The position numbers and the translations under genes are program-made. This document shows positions 1 through 8,844 of a stretch of 48,688 bases of DNA, piece by piece; position 1 is the stretch's first letter, and each line of letters begins with the position of its first letter. The stretch comes from Pseudomonas floridensis. GTDB taxonomy: Bacteria; Pseudomonadota; Gammaproteobacteria; Pseudomonadales; Pseudomonadaceae. Under the pieces are notes generated by a model. It was not told the DNA's origin and did no database searches. It saw nothing but the letters and a program-made list of their open reading frames with translations. The DNA is taken from assembly GCF_002087235.1 (NCBI RefSeq), contig NZ_MUIO01000052.1, positions 1-48,688 of the forward strand, written 5' to 3'.

Positions 1-59
1 CCTGTTCGACCACGGCAGGCCTTGTCGCCTCGCTCGTCATCTAAGGGAATAGAACGTCC

Positions 60-1457
60 ATGCCTCCTCGCGCCCTGACTACGCTCGTGCTGATTTCCGC
101 TGTGCAACTGGCAGGCTGTTCTGCCTTTCGCAGCTACGACAACGAGTTGAAAGAAACCAATCAGCAACTGGCCAGCGGCAATGTCGACGCGGCGATCGGC
201 AACCTCGAAAAGAACAACACGGGCGAAGACAAGGACCTTCTCTACTACTTCGAGAAAGGCGAGTTGCTGCGGGCGAAAGGTGATTTCGCCGGCAGCCAGA
301 CAGCCTGGCGCGCGGCTGATCAAGTGGTCCTCAAGTGGGAAGAATCGGTCCGGCTCGATACCGACAAATACCTGGCCCAGTTCGGCAGCTTCCTGATCAA
401 CGACAAGGTGCGTCGCTACGAAGGCTATGACTATGAAAAAGTCATGCTGACCACCCAGATGGCGCTCAACCAGTTGGCGCGCAATGATTTCGATGGTGCC
501 CGCACCGAAATCAAAAAGACCCACGAGCGCGAAGCCGTGATCGCCGAGCTGCGTGACAAGGAATACCTCAAGAGCGAACAGGAAGCCGAAAACCGGGGCG
601 TGAAGACCGAGTTCAAGGACCTGCGCGGTTACCCGGTCGCCTCACTGAACGCACCGGAAGTGGTCAGCCTGAAAAACAGCTACCAGAGTGCGTTCAGCCA
701 TTACCTGTCCGGTTTCGTCTACGAAGCCCTCGGCGAAAAAGGCCTCGCAGCACCCGGCTATCGCAAGGCTGCCGAACTGCGCCCCAATACGCCGCTGCTG
801 GAGCAGGCCCTCAAAGACCTCGACGCCGCCGCCAGCAAAGACGGCAACAGTGACGTGCTGATCGTTGTGCAAAGCGGCTTCGCCCCGGCTCGCGATTCGG
901 TGAGCATTCCGTTGCCGCTGCCCATCAGCGGCAATCTGGTCATCACGCCGCTGTCGTTCCCCGTCATCAGACCCGACACCACGACACCGTCCTTCAACCA
1001 GATCACCCTGGACGGGAAACCGCTGAACCTGACCTTGCTCAACAGCACCACTGACATGTCCCGCCGCGCACTGCGTGATGACATGCCCGGCATCATCCTG
1101 CGCACCACCGTGCGAGCCATTACCCAAGGCGTTGCCCAGAAGCAGATCAATGACACCAACCCGCTGGCCGGGCTGGCCGTCGGTATCGCTTCGGCCATCA
1201 CTGAAGGCGCGGACACCCGCACGTGGCGTACGTTGCCCGACAACACACTGGTGGCGCGCCTGCGCCTGACGCACGGTGAACACCAGGTCATTCTGCCCAA
1301 CGCGCTGGGCGGCTCGCATGTACGGGTCAATGTCGATCAGCGCTATCAGGTGATCCCGTTGCGGGCGCTGGGCAGCCAGGTCTATGCGGGCAGTCTGGCC
1401 GCTCAGGTCATGCCGTCGAACGTGCCGCAAGCCCTCGCCACCGCCAAACAACCTTGA
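60..1457 (+). CDS. COG3014-family lipoprotein, unknown function
   Basis: The 465-residue product begins with a lipoprotein signal peptide (lipobox LAGC, Cys20), so it should be lipid-anchored in the envelope. Residues 25-260 look helical and TPR-like (repeated pairs such as YYFEKGELLRAKGDF and LSGFVYEALGEKGLAAPGYRKAAEL), which suggests a protein-protein scaffold. The C-terminal half is beta-rich, without a catalytic motif I recognise. It resembles the COG3014 group. It is followed after 13 bases by a YcfL-like and then an LpoB-like gene, which suggests one transcript devoted to envelope or peptidoglycan-synthesis accessory proteins. The precise role is unknown. Confidence 0.8.
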   Translation: MPPRALTTLVLISAVQLAGCSAFRSYDNELKETNQQLASGNVDAAIGNLEKNNTGEDKDLLYYFEKGELLRAKGDFAGSQTAWRAADQVVLKWEESVRLDTDKYLAQFGSFLINDKVRRYEGYDYEKVMLTTQMALNQLARNDFDGARTEIKKTHEREAVIAELRDKEYLKSEQEAENRGVKTEFKDLRGYPVASLNAPEVVSLKNSYQSAFSHYLSGFVYEALGEKGLAAPGYRKAAELRPNTPLLEQALKDLDAAASKDGNSDVLIVVQSGFAPARDSVSIPLPLPISGNLVITPLSFPVIRPDTTTPSFNQITLDGKPLNLTLLNSTTDMSRRALRDDMPGIILRTTVRAITQGVAQKQINDTNPLAGLAVGIASAITEGADTRTWRTLPDNTLVARLRLTHGEHQVILPNALGGSHVRVNVDQRYQVIPLRALGSQVYAGSLAAQVMPSNVPQALATAKQP

Positions 1458-1470
1458 TCGGAGATAGTCC

Positions 1471-1842
1471 ATGCGCATGAAGATTCTCGGCGCGCTGACC
1501 CTGGCCGTGTTGGCCGGCTGCGCAACGCCACCACCGCCCGCTCCGGGCAGCGCCGCCAGCAAAGTGGTGGCGATGGGTGACATCAAACACATCGAAGTCG
1601 GGGCCATGCGCGTAGCGCGTGAAAACGGTTTTCTGACCGTCAAGGCGCAATTGACCAACACCAGCAGCCGCAACCGAATGATGTACTACCGCTTTGCCTG
1701 GCTGGGCAATGACGGCTTCCCTGTCGGCGATGAAGAAAGCTGGAAAAGCATGACGCTGTATGGCTCACAGAGCACCGTGCTGCAAGCCATCGCGCCGGTT
1801 CCTCGCGCCACTGATTTCCGTATCGAAATCAACACGCCTTGA
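1471..1842 (+). CDS. ycfL: YcfL-family (DUF1425) lipoprotein
   Basis: The 123-residue protein has a short signal peptide ending in the lipobox LAGC (Cys17), then a Pro-rich spacer and a single beta-sandwich domain containing the NRMMYYRFAWLGNDGFPV segment typical of the YcfL/DUF1425 family. In E. coli ycfL lies directly next to lpoB, and the same pairing is seen here because the next gene is LpoB-like. The family has no established biochemical activity. The gene has a GGAGATAG ribosome-binding sequence just upstream of its ATG and probably belongs to one operon with its neighbours. Confidence 0.8.
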   Translation: MRMKILGALTLAVLAGCATPPPPAPGSAASKVVAMGDIKHIEVGAMRVARENGFLTVKAQLTNTSSRNRMMYYRFAWLGNDGFPVGDEESWKSMTLYGSQSTVLQAIAPVPRATDFRIEINTP

Positions 1843-1880
1843 TCGGCCCACTCTTTCGTCCAGTTCTGGAGAACCTCCCT

Positions 1881-2468
1881 ATGTTTACCCGCTTCTGCTC
1901 TATCGCCGCCGTCGCTCTGCTGGTCACCGGCTGTGCCAATAATTCACCGGGGCTTGGCAGCAAGAACATCAGCTACGGCGACACCAAGGCTGTCGAGACG
2001 ATCACCAATGAGTTCGGCTCCACCGACCTGCAGATGATCGCCGAAAGCATGACCCGCTCCCTCGCGCAGTCCGGCGTTCTGCAAGGTCGTCCGGTGGTTC
2101 AGGTCTACGATGTGAAGAACAAGACCAGCGAGTACATCGATACCCGCGAGATCACCACCTCCATCAAGACTCAACTGATGAAAAGCGGCACCGCCCGTTT
2201 CGCCAGCGATGACAACCAGATGCAGAATCAGGTCGATCAGCTCAAGCTGCAGAACCAGAGCGGCCTGTACAAGAAGAACACCATCGCCAAGACCGGCAAC
2301 ATGATCGCCGCCCAATACCGTCTGGAAGGTTCAATCAGCTCTATCATCAAGCGCAGCAGCGACTACAAGGACGTCTTTTACAAATTCAGCCTGCAACTGG
2401 TCGACGTCGAAAGCGGTCTGGCCGAGTGGATGGACGAGAAAGAAATTCGCAAAACCACGGAGCGTTAA
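1881..2468 (+). CDS. lpoB: LpoB-like penicillin-binding protein activator lipoprotein
   Basis: The 195-residue product starts with a lipoprotein signal peptide (VTGC lipobox) followed by the LpoB fold: VVQVYDVKNKTSEYIDTREITTSIKTQL in the middle and a C-terminal strand ending DEKEIRKTTER, very like E. coli LpoB. LpoB is an outer-membrane lipoprotein that reaches through peptidoglycan to stimulate PBP1b; whether this homologue does so in Pseudomonas is inferred only from the family. I chose the ATG at 1881 because it follows a GGAGAACC ribosome-binding sequence and gives a clean signal peptide; the longer in-frame start at 1839 overlaps the preceding gene and would bury the signal. Confidence 0.8.
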   Translation: MFTRFCSIAAVALLVTGCANNSPGLGSKNISYGDTKAVETITNEFGSTDLQMIAESMTRSLAQSGVLQGRPVVQVYDVKNKTSEYIDTREITTSIKTQLMKSGTARFASDDNQMQNQVDQLKLQNQSGLYKKNTIAKTGNMIAAQYRLEGSISSIIKRSSDYKDVFYKFSLQLVDVESGLAEWMDEKEIRKTTER

Positions 2469-2471
2469 CAG

Positions 2472-3212
2472 ATGCGCGCATGGATCGGCATTATCGGCAT
2501 GGTCTGCGCCTTCGGAGCGCACGCCGCGCCGAAGATCGCAGTGACAGACATGGCCTTTCAGGAGCGTGTGGAGCAGTACATCCACACCGTTTCGTCTCGC
2601 AGTAACATGCAGGCCAACTACTACAGCGCCAGCGGATCGTCGAGCTATGACGAGTACGAGTCGCGCACCAGCTATATCGAGCAGAGCGAACTGCGCAAGT
2701 TCAGCGGCGACATCAAGGGCGAGATCATCAAGTCCGGGATGTTCCAACTGGTGCAGGCCACGCCCTACACCGCCAGTGCCAAGGAAGACGTCTACGACGT
2801 CATCAAGCGCATCAAGAATGGCAACTTCAAGGGCGCGGACTATGTGCTGTTCGGCACCCTGTCGGACATCGACTTCCAGCAGGACGTCGGCGATATCGCC
2901 AACACCAATGCCTATTCGGCCACGCTGGGGCTGACCCTGGTCGCCGACTTCAGCCTGATCGACACGCGCACTTACGAAATCACCTCGGCCTTCACTGCAA
3001 TGGGTGAGGGCCAGGACACCAAGCTGGTGAACAGCCGCGATATCAAAGTTTCGCTGAACCGACCTCGGGTGGTCCGCGACGTATCGAAATCGATCGGTGA
3101 AGACGTGGCGCGTCAGTTGCGTGAACAGTTGCGGGGCGAAGTGGAATACACCGGACAACACTCGCCACAGAACAGTCTGCCACGGGACGAAGCCCCGAAA
3201 ATCCTGCGCTGA
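2472..3212 (+). CDS. Periplasmic CsgG/LpoB-like protein
   Basis: The 246-residue protein starts three bases after the lpoB-like stop and has an ordinary signal peptide (cleavage near AHA|APK), not a lipobox. The body has the CsgG-type pattern: an initial strand PKIAVTDMAF, a Ser/Tyr-rich insertion (residues 45-62), then GDIKGEIIKSGMFQLV and the ADYVLFGTLSDIDF strand, and an amphipathic C-terminal helix. LpoB shares this ABD-like fold, so the two neighbours may be diverged partners. Function is not established. It is the last gene of the envelope cluster, before a convergent LysE gene. Confidence 0.65.
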   Translation: MRAWIGIIGMVCAFGAHAAPKIAVTDMAFQERVEQYIHTVSSRSNMQANYYSASGSSSYDEYESRTSYIEQSELRKFSGDIKGEIIKSGMFQLVQATPYTASAKEDVYDVIKRIKNGNFKGADYVLFGTLSDIDFQQDVGDIANTNAYSATLGLTLVADFSLIDTRTYEITSAFTAMGEGQDTKLVNSRDIKVSLNRPRVVRDVSKSIGEDVARQLREQLRGEVEYTGQHSPQNSLPRDEAPKILR

Positions 3213-3243
3213 GTGCAGGTTTCAGGGCTTGGGAAGGGGTTGA

Positions 3244-3870
3244 TCAGGCGCGATGCAGGGTCGCGATGAAACCGGCAGCCCCGACGAACAGACTGGCAAA
3301 GGTCCGGTTCAGACGACGCTGCTGGCGTGGCGTCTTCAAGGTACGCAGAATTTTCGACGCCAGTCCGGTGTAGCCCGCCATTACGATCAGGTCCACCACG
3401 ACCATGGTCGCCGCAATGATCACGTATTGCATCAGCATCGGCGCTGCCGGATCGACGAACTGAGGCAGGATCGCCAGCATGAACACCATCGCCTTGGGGT
3501 TGCTGATATTGACCAGAAAACCCCGCAGCGCCAGTTCCATCGGAGTGCCTGCGGGACGGTCCGCCGACTCATCGGAAAGGTCCATCGGCAGCGCCCGCCA
3601 CTGCTTGACGCCCAGATAGATCAGATACGCCACGCCAAACCACTTGATCAGGGTGAACGCCAGTTCGGAAGCCGCAAGCACGGCGCCCAGTCCGGCCGCG
3701 ACAATCGCGATCTGCGTGACCAGCGCCACTTGCAGCCCCAGCGCATTCCAGTAGCCGCGCAGAAAACCGAAGCGCAGGCCGCAGGACATCGAGGCAATTG
3801 CGCCTGCGCCCGGAGAAAGACTGATAATCCAGCAAGCGGCAAAAAAGCCCAGCCACGTTTCAAATGTCAT
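3244..3870 (-). CDS. LysE-family amino acid exporter
   Basis: This 208-residue integral membrane protein has about six hydrophobic segments and the LysE/RhtB signature near its N-terminus (SPGAGAIASMSCGLRFG, close to the family SPGP motif) plus the central FLVNISNPKAMVFMLAILPQF block. Family members export amino acids or related metabolites driven by the proton gradient; the substrate cannot be told from sequence. I start at MTFETW (3870) rather than four codons upstream because family members begin there. It stands alone between convergent envelope genes and the MscS gene. Confidence 0.85.
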   Translation of the reverse strand: MTFETWLGFFAACWIISLSPGAGAIASMSCGLRFGFLRGYWNALGLQVALVTQIAIVAAGLGAVLAASELAFTLIKWFGVAYLIYLGVKQWRALPMDLSDESADRPAGTPMELALRGFLVNISNPKAMVFMLAILPQFVDPAAPMLMQYVIIAATMVVVDLIVMAGYTGLASKILRTLKTPRQQRRLNRTFASLFVGAAGFIATLHRA

Positions 3871-3937
3871 CACACACCTCAAGCGCCATCGAATGCTCGC
3901 TAAATTAGTGGGTAATCCGTCGCGTGACTAATGATTT

Positions 3938-4534
3938 CTAATCCTGCTCGTCGTGCGGGGCAGAAACCGTGGTTTGAGGATACAGTTCGCTGCCACGCCA
4001 GCGGCGTACCGACTTCTGGAAGAACTGGCTGTTGGGCACCTGCACCAGTGCGCCACCTGCTTCCGGAGTCTCGATCAGCGTGGTGAACATCAGATTGATC
4101 GCGACCACTCGACCCTTCACGCCGGGCTTGTCGAGGGTATCGACCAGCTCGACCAGGTCACCGATGCGAAACGGCCCGATGGTAAAGATCAGAATCGCGC
4201 AGAGCAGGTTGGACAGCACACTCCACATGGCGAAGAACGCCACGGCGGCAACGGCCACGAAACCGGACAAGGCTGTCCACAAGACGGTTGCCGACACACC
4301 GAGCCGGCCCAGCACGAAGACGAACGCACTGCCCATGATCAGCCAGCGCAAACCACCGCGGACCGGAACCAACAGCTCCGGTGGCAACGGATAACGTTCG
4401 CCCAGACCGGTCAGAAAACGTCCGACCACCCGCTGCAACACATAGCCGGCCAACAGGATCAGCAGGATCTGCACGCCCAGCAGAATCGGCTCGATCCAGT
4501 ACGCCGAAACCGGCAAACCCAACACTTCCATCAA
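3938..4534 (-). CDS. Short MscS-family mechanosensitive channel protein
   Basis: The 198-residue product has three or four transmembrane helices followed by an MscS core: the Gly/Ala-rich pore helix (LWTALSGFVAVAAVAFFAMWSVLSN) and the beta domain IGPFRIGDLVELV... VVAINLMFTTL ... VQVPNSQFFQKSVRRWRG. It stops soon after the beta domain and lacks the large C-terminal vestibule of E. coli MscS (286 residues), so it is a compact family member. It probably gates under membrane tension, but that is inferred. It lies 13 bases downstream of the ABC-F gene on the same strand and may be co-transcribed with it. Confidence 0.8.
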   Translation of the reverse strand: MMEVLGLPVSAYWIEPILLGVQILLILLAGYVLQRVVGRFLTGLGERYPLPPELLVPVRGGLRWLIMGSAFVFVLGRLGVSATVLWTALSGFVAVAAVAFFAMWSVLSNLLCAILIFTIGPFRIGDLVELVDTLDKPGVKGRVVAINLMFTTLIETPEAGGALVQVPNSQFFQKSVRRWRGSELYPQTTVSAPHDEQD

Positions 4535-4547
4535 CCTCTGACCTCAC

Positions 4548-6458
4548 TCACGACAAGGCTTCCAGTTCTGCCTGCATCGACTCCAGCAATTCCAGCGCCT
4601 GCATCCAGGCATCTTCCAGCTCGGATTCGCGCACCTTCAGTTTCGCCTGTTCGGCCAACAGGTCGCGCAGCTTGTCCTTGTTGGCGGCGTCATAGTTGGT
4701 GCTGTCGGCCAGGGCTTCTTCAACTTTGGCGAGCTTTTCATGCAGCGTGCCCAGATCACGCTCCAGTTTGTCGGCCTCACGCTTGTGCGGGGCCAGTTGC
4801 TGACGCAACGCAGCTGCCTGCTGACGCTGGGCCTTCTTGTCAGTCTTGTCGGCATTGACCGGCGTATTGTTGACCGGCGCGTTACGCAGTCGATAGTCCG
4901 CCAGCCACCGCGTGTAATCGTCCAGATCGCCGTCGAACTCCTGAACGCGGCCGTCAGCCACCAGCAGGAAGTCGTCGGTCGTGCTCTTGAGCAAGTGCCG
5001 GTCGTGAGACACCACCAGCACCGCGCCACCGAATTCCTGCAGAGCCATGGTCAGGGCCAGGCGCATTTCCAGATCGAGGTGGTTGGTAGGTTCGTCGAGC
5101 AGCAACAGGTTGGGCTTTTCCCAAGCGATCAGGGCCAGCGCCAGACGCGCTTTCTCACCACCGGAAAAATTCAGCACCGGCTCGTCGAGACGTGCACCAC
5201 GGAAGTCGAAACCGCCGAGAAAATCTCGCAGCGTCTGCTCGCGCTCGGTCGGTGCAAGGCGTTGCAAGTGCAGCAGCGGCGTGGCCTTGGCGTCCAGCGA
5301 GTCGAGTTGATGCTGGGCGAAGTAGCCCACGGTCAGGTTCTCGCCGCGCACCAGGCGCCCGCTTTGGGGTTCGAGCTCGCCAGCCAGATTCTTGATCAGC
5401 GTCGACTTGCCTGCGCCGTTGGGCCCCAACAGGCCGATACGCGCACCCGGCGTCAGTTGCAGTTTGACCTTCTCCAGGATGGTCTTGTCGCCATAGCCCA
5501 GACGCGCTTCGGACAAGTCCAGCAACGGGCTGGAAATTTTGTCGGACTCGCGGAAAACGAAGTTGAAGGGCGAGTCCACGTGCGCGGCGGACAGCTCTTC
5601 CATGCGCTCCAACGCCTTGATCCGGCTCTGAGCCTGGCGGGCCTTGGTGGCCTGGGCCTTAAAGCGCGCAATGTATTTTTCCATGTGCGCACGCTGCGCC
5701 TGCTGCTTCTCATACGCCTGTTGCTGCTGGGCGAGACGCTCGGCACGAGCACGCTCGAACGCGCTGTAGCCGCCGCGATACAGCGTGATCTTGCGTTGTT
5801 CGACATGGGCGATGTGATCGACCACGGCATCGAGAAAATCACGGTCGTGGGAAATCAGCAGCAGCGTGCCCGGATAGCTTTTCAGCCAGTCTTCGAGCCA
5901 CAGGATCGCATCGAGGTCCAGGTGGTTGGTCGGTTCATCAAGCAGCAACAGGTCCGATGGACACATCAGGGCCTGAGCCAGGTTCAGGCGCATGCGCCAG
6001 CCACCGGAGAAGCTGCCAACCTGGCGCTCCATCTGCTCGTTGGTGAAGCCAAGACCTGCCAACAGCTTGCGGGCACGCGCGTCGGCGGTGTAACCGTCGG
6101 CACTGTCGAGCTCCGAATGCAGGCGAGCCTGAGCGGCACCATCCTGCGCCGTTTCGGCTTCCGTCAGCAGACGCTGAACCTCGCGCAGACGGATGTCACC
6201 GTCGAGCACATAGTCCACGGCCAGGCGCTCGAGCGTATCGACCTCCTGACGCATGTGAGCGATGCGCCAGTCCGCGGGCAACAGACAGTCACCGGCATCA
6301 GGCGTAAGCTCGCCGCGCAATAACGCGAACAGGCTGGATTTTCCGGCGCCGTTGGCACCGATCAGACCGGCTTTATGGCCGGCGTGCAGGGTCAGCTCGG
6401 CGTCTTCTAGCAGACGTTGCGGACCACGCTGTAAGGTAAGGCTTTGAAGTCGAATCAT
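4548..6458 (-). CDS. yheS: ABC-F family ATPase (YheS-like)
   Basis: The 636-residue soluble protein has two ABC ATPase domains and no transmembrane part. Domain 1 has Walker A GANGAGKSS and signature SGGWRM with LLLLDEPTNHLD; domain 2 has GPNGAGKST, FSGGEKARL and a second LLLLDEPTNHLD. A charged linker rich in Gln/Arg lies between them and a coiled coil ends the protein. This layout and length match YheS, a ribosome-associated ABC-F protein. The start at 6458 (MIRLQSLTLQRG) gives the canonical N-terminus; the upstream in-frame extension is unlike the family. Confidence 0.9.
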   Translation of the reverse strand: MIRLQSLTLQRGPQRLLEDAELTLHAGHKAGLIGANGAGKSSLFALLRGELTPDAGDCLLPADWRIAHMRQEVDTLERLAVDYVLDGDIRLREVQRLLTEAETAQDGAAQARLHSELDSADGYTADARARKLLAGLGFTNEQMERQVGSFSGGWRMRLNLAQALMCPSDLLLLDEPTNHLDLDAILWLEDWLKSYPGTLLLISHDRDFLDAVVDHIAHVEQRKITLYRGGYSAFERARAERLAQQQQAYEKQQAQRAHMEKYIARFKAQATKARQAQSRIKALERMEELSAAHVDSPFNFVFRESDKISSPLLDLSEARLGYGDKTILEKVKLQLTPGARIGLLGPNGAGKSTLIKNLAGELEPQSGRLVRGENLTVGYFAQHQLDSLDAKATPLLHLQRLAPTEREQTLRDFLGGFDFRGARLDEPVLNFSGGEKARLALALIAWEKPNLLLLDEPTNHLDLEMRLALTMALQEFGGAVLVVSHDRHLLKSTTDDFLLVADGRVQEFDGDLDDYTRWLADYRLRNAPVNNTPVNADKTDKKAQRQQAAALRQQLAPHKREADKLERDLGTLHEKLAKVEEALADSTNYDAANKDKLRDLLAEQAKLKVRESELEDAWMQALELLESMQAELEALS

Positions 6459-6504
6459 AATGGCGGCGGAGTCTACCAGCTTCGTCCCGAACAGGTAGAT
6501 CACT

Positions 6505-6975
6505 ATGCCTACAGACCTTTGGAGTTTCACCCTGGATTTTTACGCCCGGCCGGGTGTGGAACAGGCCTGTCTTGCGCTGCAAACCAACGGGGCCAACGTG
6601 TGCATGGTGCTGTGCGGGGTCTGGCTGGGGGGACGCGGGGTCAAGCGCACTGCGCAACGCCTGTCTGAAATCGGAAAGTTGGCGACGCCCTGGCATGATG
6701 AAGTGATCAGGCCGCTACGCCAATTGCGCACTCAGTGGCGAGCGGCAGCGCAAAACGACCCTGCATTGAGCGGCGTGCGGACGAAGGTAAAAGCGCTGGA
6801 ACTGGAGGCTGAGCAAACGCTGCTCAACCGGCTCGACGTCCTTACCGGGCATTGGCCCGCCACGCAAATCCGAACTATCGAGGCGTGGCTGAGCGGAGTC
6901 GTGGACAGCACGGACAAAAAAAACCGCGATGCGCTGCAGGTGCTGCGCATCGCGGCTGATGTCACCGACGCTTAG
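6505..6975 (+). CDS. TIGR02444-family protein
   Basis: This 156-residue protein begins MPTDLWSFTLDFYARPGVEQACL and continues with NGANVCMVLCGVWLGGRG, the hallmark of the TIGR02444 family, which is widespread in gammaproteobacteria and has no assigned biochemical function. It is predicted to be cytoplasmic and mainly helical. It is divergent from the ABC-F gene and its stop codon overlaps the stop of convergent algP by four bases, as in other pseudomonads where it sits beside algP. Confidence 0.8.
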   Translation: MPTDLWSFTLDFYARPGVEQACLALQTNGANVCMVLCGVWLGGRGVKRTAQRLSEIGKLATPWHDEVIRPLRQLRTQWRAAAQNDPALSGVRTKVKALELEAEQTLLNRLDVLTGHWPATQIRTIEAWLSGVVDSTDKKNRDALQVLRIAADVTDA

Positions 6976-7880
6976 GAGGCGCTGCCAGGCGTTATGCCAT
7001 TGGCGGGAGTCGGCGTGGTCGAGGTTGTAGCGGCCGCAGGTGCAGACACTGGCTTGGCGGCAGCCTGTGTGGATGGCGTTGCTGGCTTGGCCGCTGCTGG
7101 CTTGGCAGCCGATTTGGCAGCAACTGGCTTGGCAGCCGCTTTCACAGGAGCCTTGGCCGGAGCTTTTACAGCGGGTTTGGCAGCAGTTGGTGCCTTGGTT
7201 GCAGCTGCTTTGGTCACAGGCGCTTTGGTTGCCGCTGGCTTGGCAGCAGCAGGTTTGGCGGCAGCGGTTTTCGCAGCGACCGGTTTAGCTGTGGCAGATG
7301 CTTTGGCAACTGGCTTGGCCGCAGCCTTCGCAGGCGCTTTGACGGCTGCGGGTTTGGCAGCGGCTTTGGCAACCGGTTTCGCAACCGCTTTGACCGGTGC
7401 CTTGGCCACAGCAGGTTTGGCAGCAGGCGCTTTCGCGGCGGTTTTAGGCGCAGGCTTGGCGGCTGCGGCAGGTTTGGCATCACGGGTGGTCAGGATCTTG
7501 CCCACCGCTTCCTTGACGCGGCCAATGCCTTGGGCAAGCTTCAGGCTTTCCTGAGCATCGCGCTTGAGGTGCTGAATGTAGGTGCGGGTTTCAGTCTGAC
7601 GGTCCTTGAGTGCATCCAGCAATTCTTCCAGTTCAGACACGGCGCTCTTGGCCTTGGTCTGCGCCTTGGCCTTACCGGCCGTGGCGGCATCCTGCAATTT
7701 GGTACGGGACTTGTGCAGTTTTTCCTGCGCCTTGCCACGTTGTTTTTCCAGCTTGGCGAGCAGTTTCTCGGCATCAGCCAAAGCTTGGGAACAGGCGTCT
7801 TCCAGATGTTCGAGCAAGCTGCCCGACAGTTGTTGGAGCAAATGCAACGGAGTATTTACTGGCTTCTTTTTGGCCGACAT
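6972..7880 (-). CDS. algP: AlgP, histone H1-like alginate regulatory protein
   Basis: The 302-residue protein has a helical, coiled-coil-prone N-terminal part (residues 1-130, starting MSAKKKPVNTPLHLLQQL) and a long low-complexity C-terminal tail of Lys-Pro-Ala-Ala type repeats (about residues 134-285), like the C-terminus of histone H1. In P. aeruginosa AlgP (AlgR3) influences algD and alginate production and lies in the same place, next to the FKBP gene, algQ and the hem genes. The tail is very basic and should bind DNA without sequence specificity. Repeat number in this tail is known to vary between strains. Confidence 0.9.
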   Translation of the reverse strand: MSAKKKPVNTPLHLLQQLSGSLLEHLEDACSQALADAEKLLAKLEKQRGKAQEKLHKSRTKLQDAATAGKAKAQTKAKSAVSELEELLDALKDRQTETRTYIQHLKRDAQESLKLAQGIGRVKEAVGKILTTRDAKPAAAAKPAPKTAAKAPAAKPAVAKAPVKAVAKPVAKAAAKPAAVKAPAKAAAKPVAKASATAKPVAAKTAAAKPAAAKPAATKAPVTKAAATKAPTAAKPAVKAPAKAPVKAAAKPVAAKSAAKPAAAKPATPSTQAAAKPVSAPAAATTSTTPTPANGITPGSAS

Positions 7881-8096
7881 GACTTACCTCCTGGCTGACG
7901 AAATTGCGGCTCATACTAGACTTCTGCTCGCACCGCCGCTAGCGCATCTTGACACCTCGAACAGCGCCCTGTTGCATGCTGAAAAAAATGATTATCCGGC
8001 CTGTTTCCAGGCCTTCACGAAATTCACCTTGCAAGACCCGTCACCACAGGCGCTTGCACTGGCATAATCGCTGACTTCCCAGGCCGGAGAGCATCC

Positions 8097-8771
8097 ATGT
8101 CGCGCTATCTGTTAACGTCGTTGTTTCTCTTGCTACCGCTGGCTCAGGCCACTGAAACCCCTCCCGCGACCGACTCCCACGATCTGGCCTACAGCCTGGG
8201 CGCAAGCCTTGGCGAGCGTTTGCATCAGGAGGTACCGGACCTTGATCTGAAGGCGCTGGTCGATGGGCTCAAGCAGGCCTATCAAGGTAAGCCTCTGGCG
8301 CTCAAGCAAGAACGCATTGACCAGATTCTGCGTGAACACGATGCTGCAATGGCGCAGGCCGAGACCACGGGAACGGATGCACCGACCGAGGCTGCGCTGA
8401 GCGCCGAGAAGCGCTTCATGGAAAGCGAGAAGGCCAAACCGGGCGTGAAGGTGCTGGCCGACGGCATCCTGATGACTGAACTGACCCCCGGCACCGGGCC
8501 CAAACCGGACGTTAATGGCCGGGTCGAGGTTCGGTACGTGGGTCGGCTGCCGGACGGCACTATCTTCGACCAAAGCACGCAGCCACAGTGGTTCCGACTG
8601 GACAGTGTCATCAGTGGCTGGACCAGTGCATTGCAAGGAATGCCGACTGGAGCGAAGTGGAGGCTGGTGATTCCTTCGGATCAGGCGTATGGCGCAGAAG
8701 GCGCAGGCGACCTGATCGATCCGTTCACGCCGCTGGTATTTGAAATCGAACTCATCGCCGTATCGCAATAA
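8097..8771 (+). CDS. FKBP-type peptidyl-prolyl cis-trans isomerase, exported
   Basis: The 224-residue product has a signal peptide (MSRYLLTSLFLLLPLAQA), an FKBP_N dimerisation segment (DLAYSLGASLGERL ... ALVDGLKQAYQGKPL) and a C-terminal FKBP domain with GRVEVRYVGRLPDGTIFDQS, the Trp/Tyr pocket and a final LVFEIELIAV strand. It should act as a periplasmic prolyl isomerase and chaperone of the FkpA/Mip type. It is divergent from algP and convergent with algQ, the same arrangement as in P. aeruginosa. A short hairpin follows it. Confidence 0.88.
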   Translation: MSRYLLTSLFLLLPLAQATETPPATDSHDLAYSLGASLGERLHQEVPDLDLKALVDGLKQAYQGKPLALKQERIDQILREHDAAMAQAETTGTDAPTEAALSAEKRFMESEKAKPGVKVLADGILMTELTPGTGPKPDVNGRVEVRYVGRLPDGTIFDQSTQPQWFRLDSVISGWTSALQGMPTGAKWRLVIPSDQAYGAEGAGDLIDPFTPLVFEIELIAVSQ

Positions 8772-8790
8772 CCAAACGCCAAAAACGCAA

Positions 8791-8810
8791 AAGGGTGCAA
8801 CAGCACCCTT
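8791..8810. terminator. Hairpin between FKBP gene and algQ
   Basis: A perfect 8-bp stem (AAGGGTGC / GCACCCTT) with an AACA loop lies between two convergent genes. The position suits a bidirectional terminator, although there is no long T run after the stem on either strand. Confidence 0.55.
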
Positions 8811-8844
8811 GGCAACGACAGATCCCGACTGCGTCAGGAAGTGA

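Noticed and set aside
7040..7480. Short repeats resembling a CRISPR or tandem array
   Set aside because: They are the coding repeats of the AlgP tail, without spacers of constant length.
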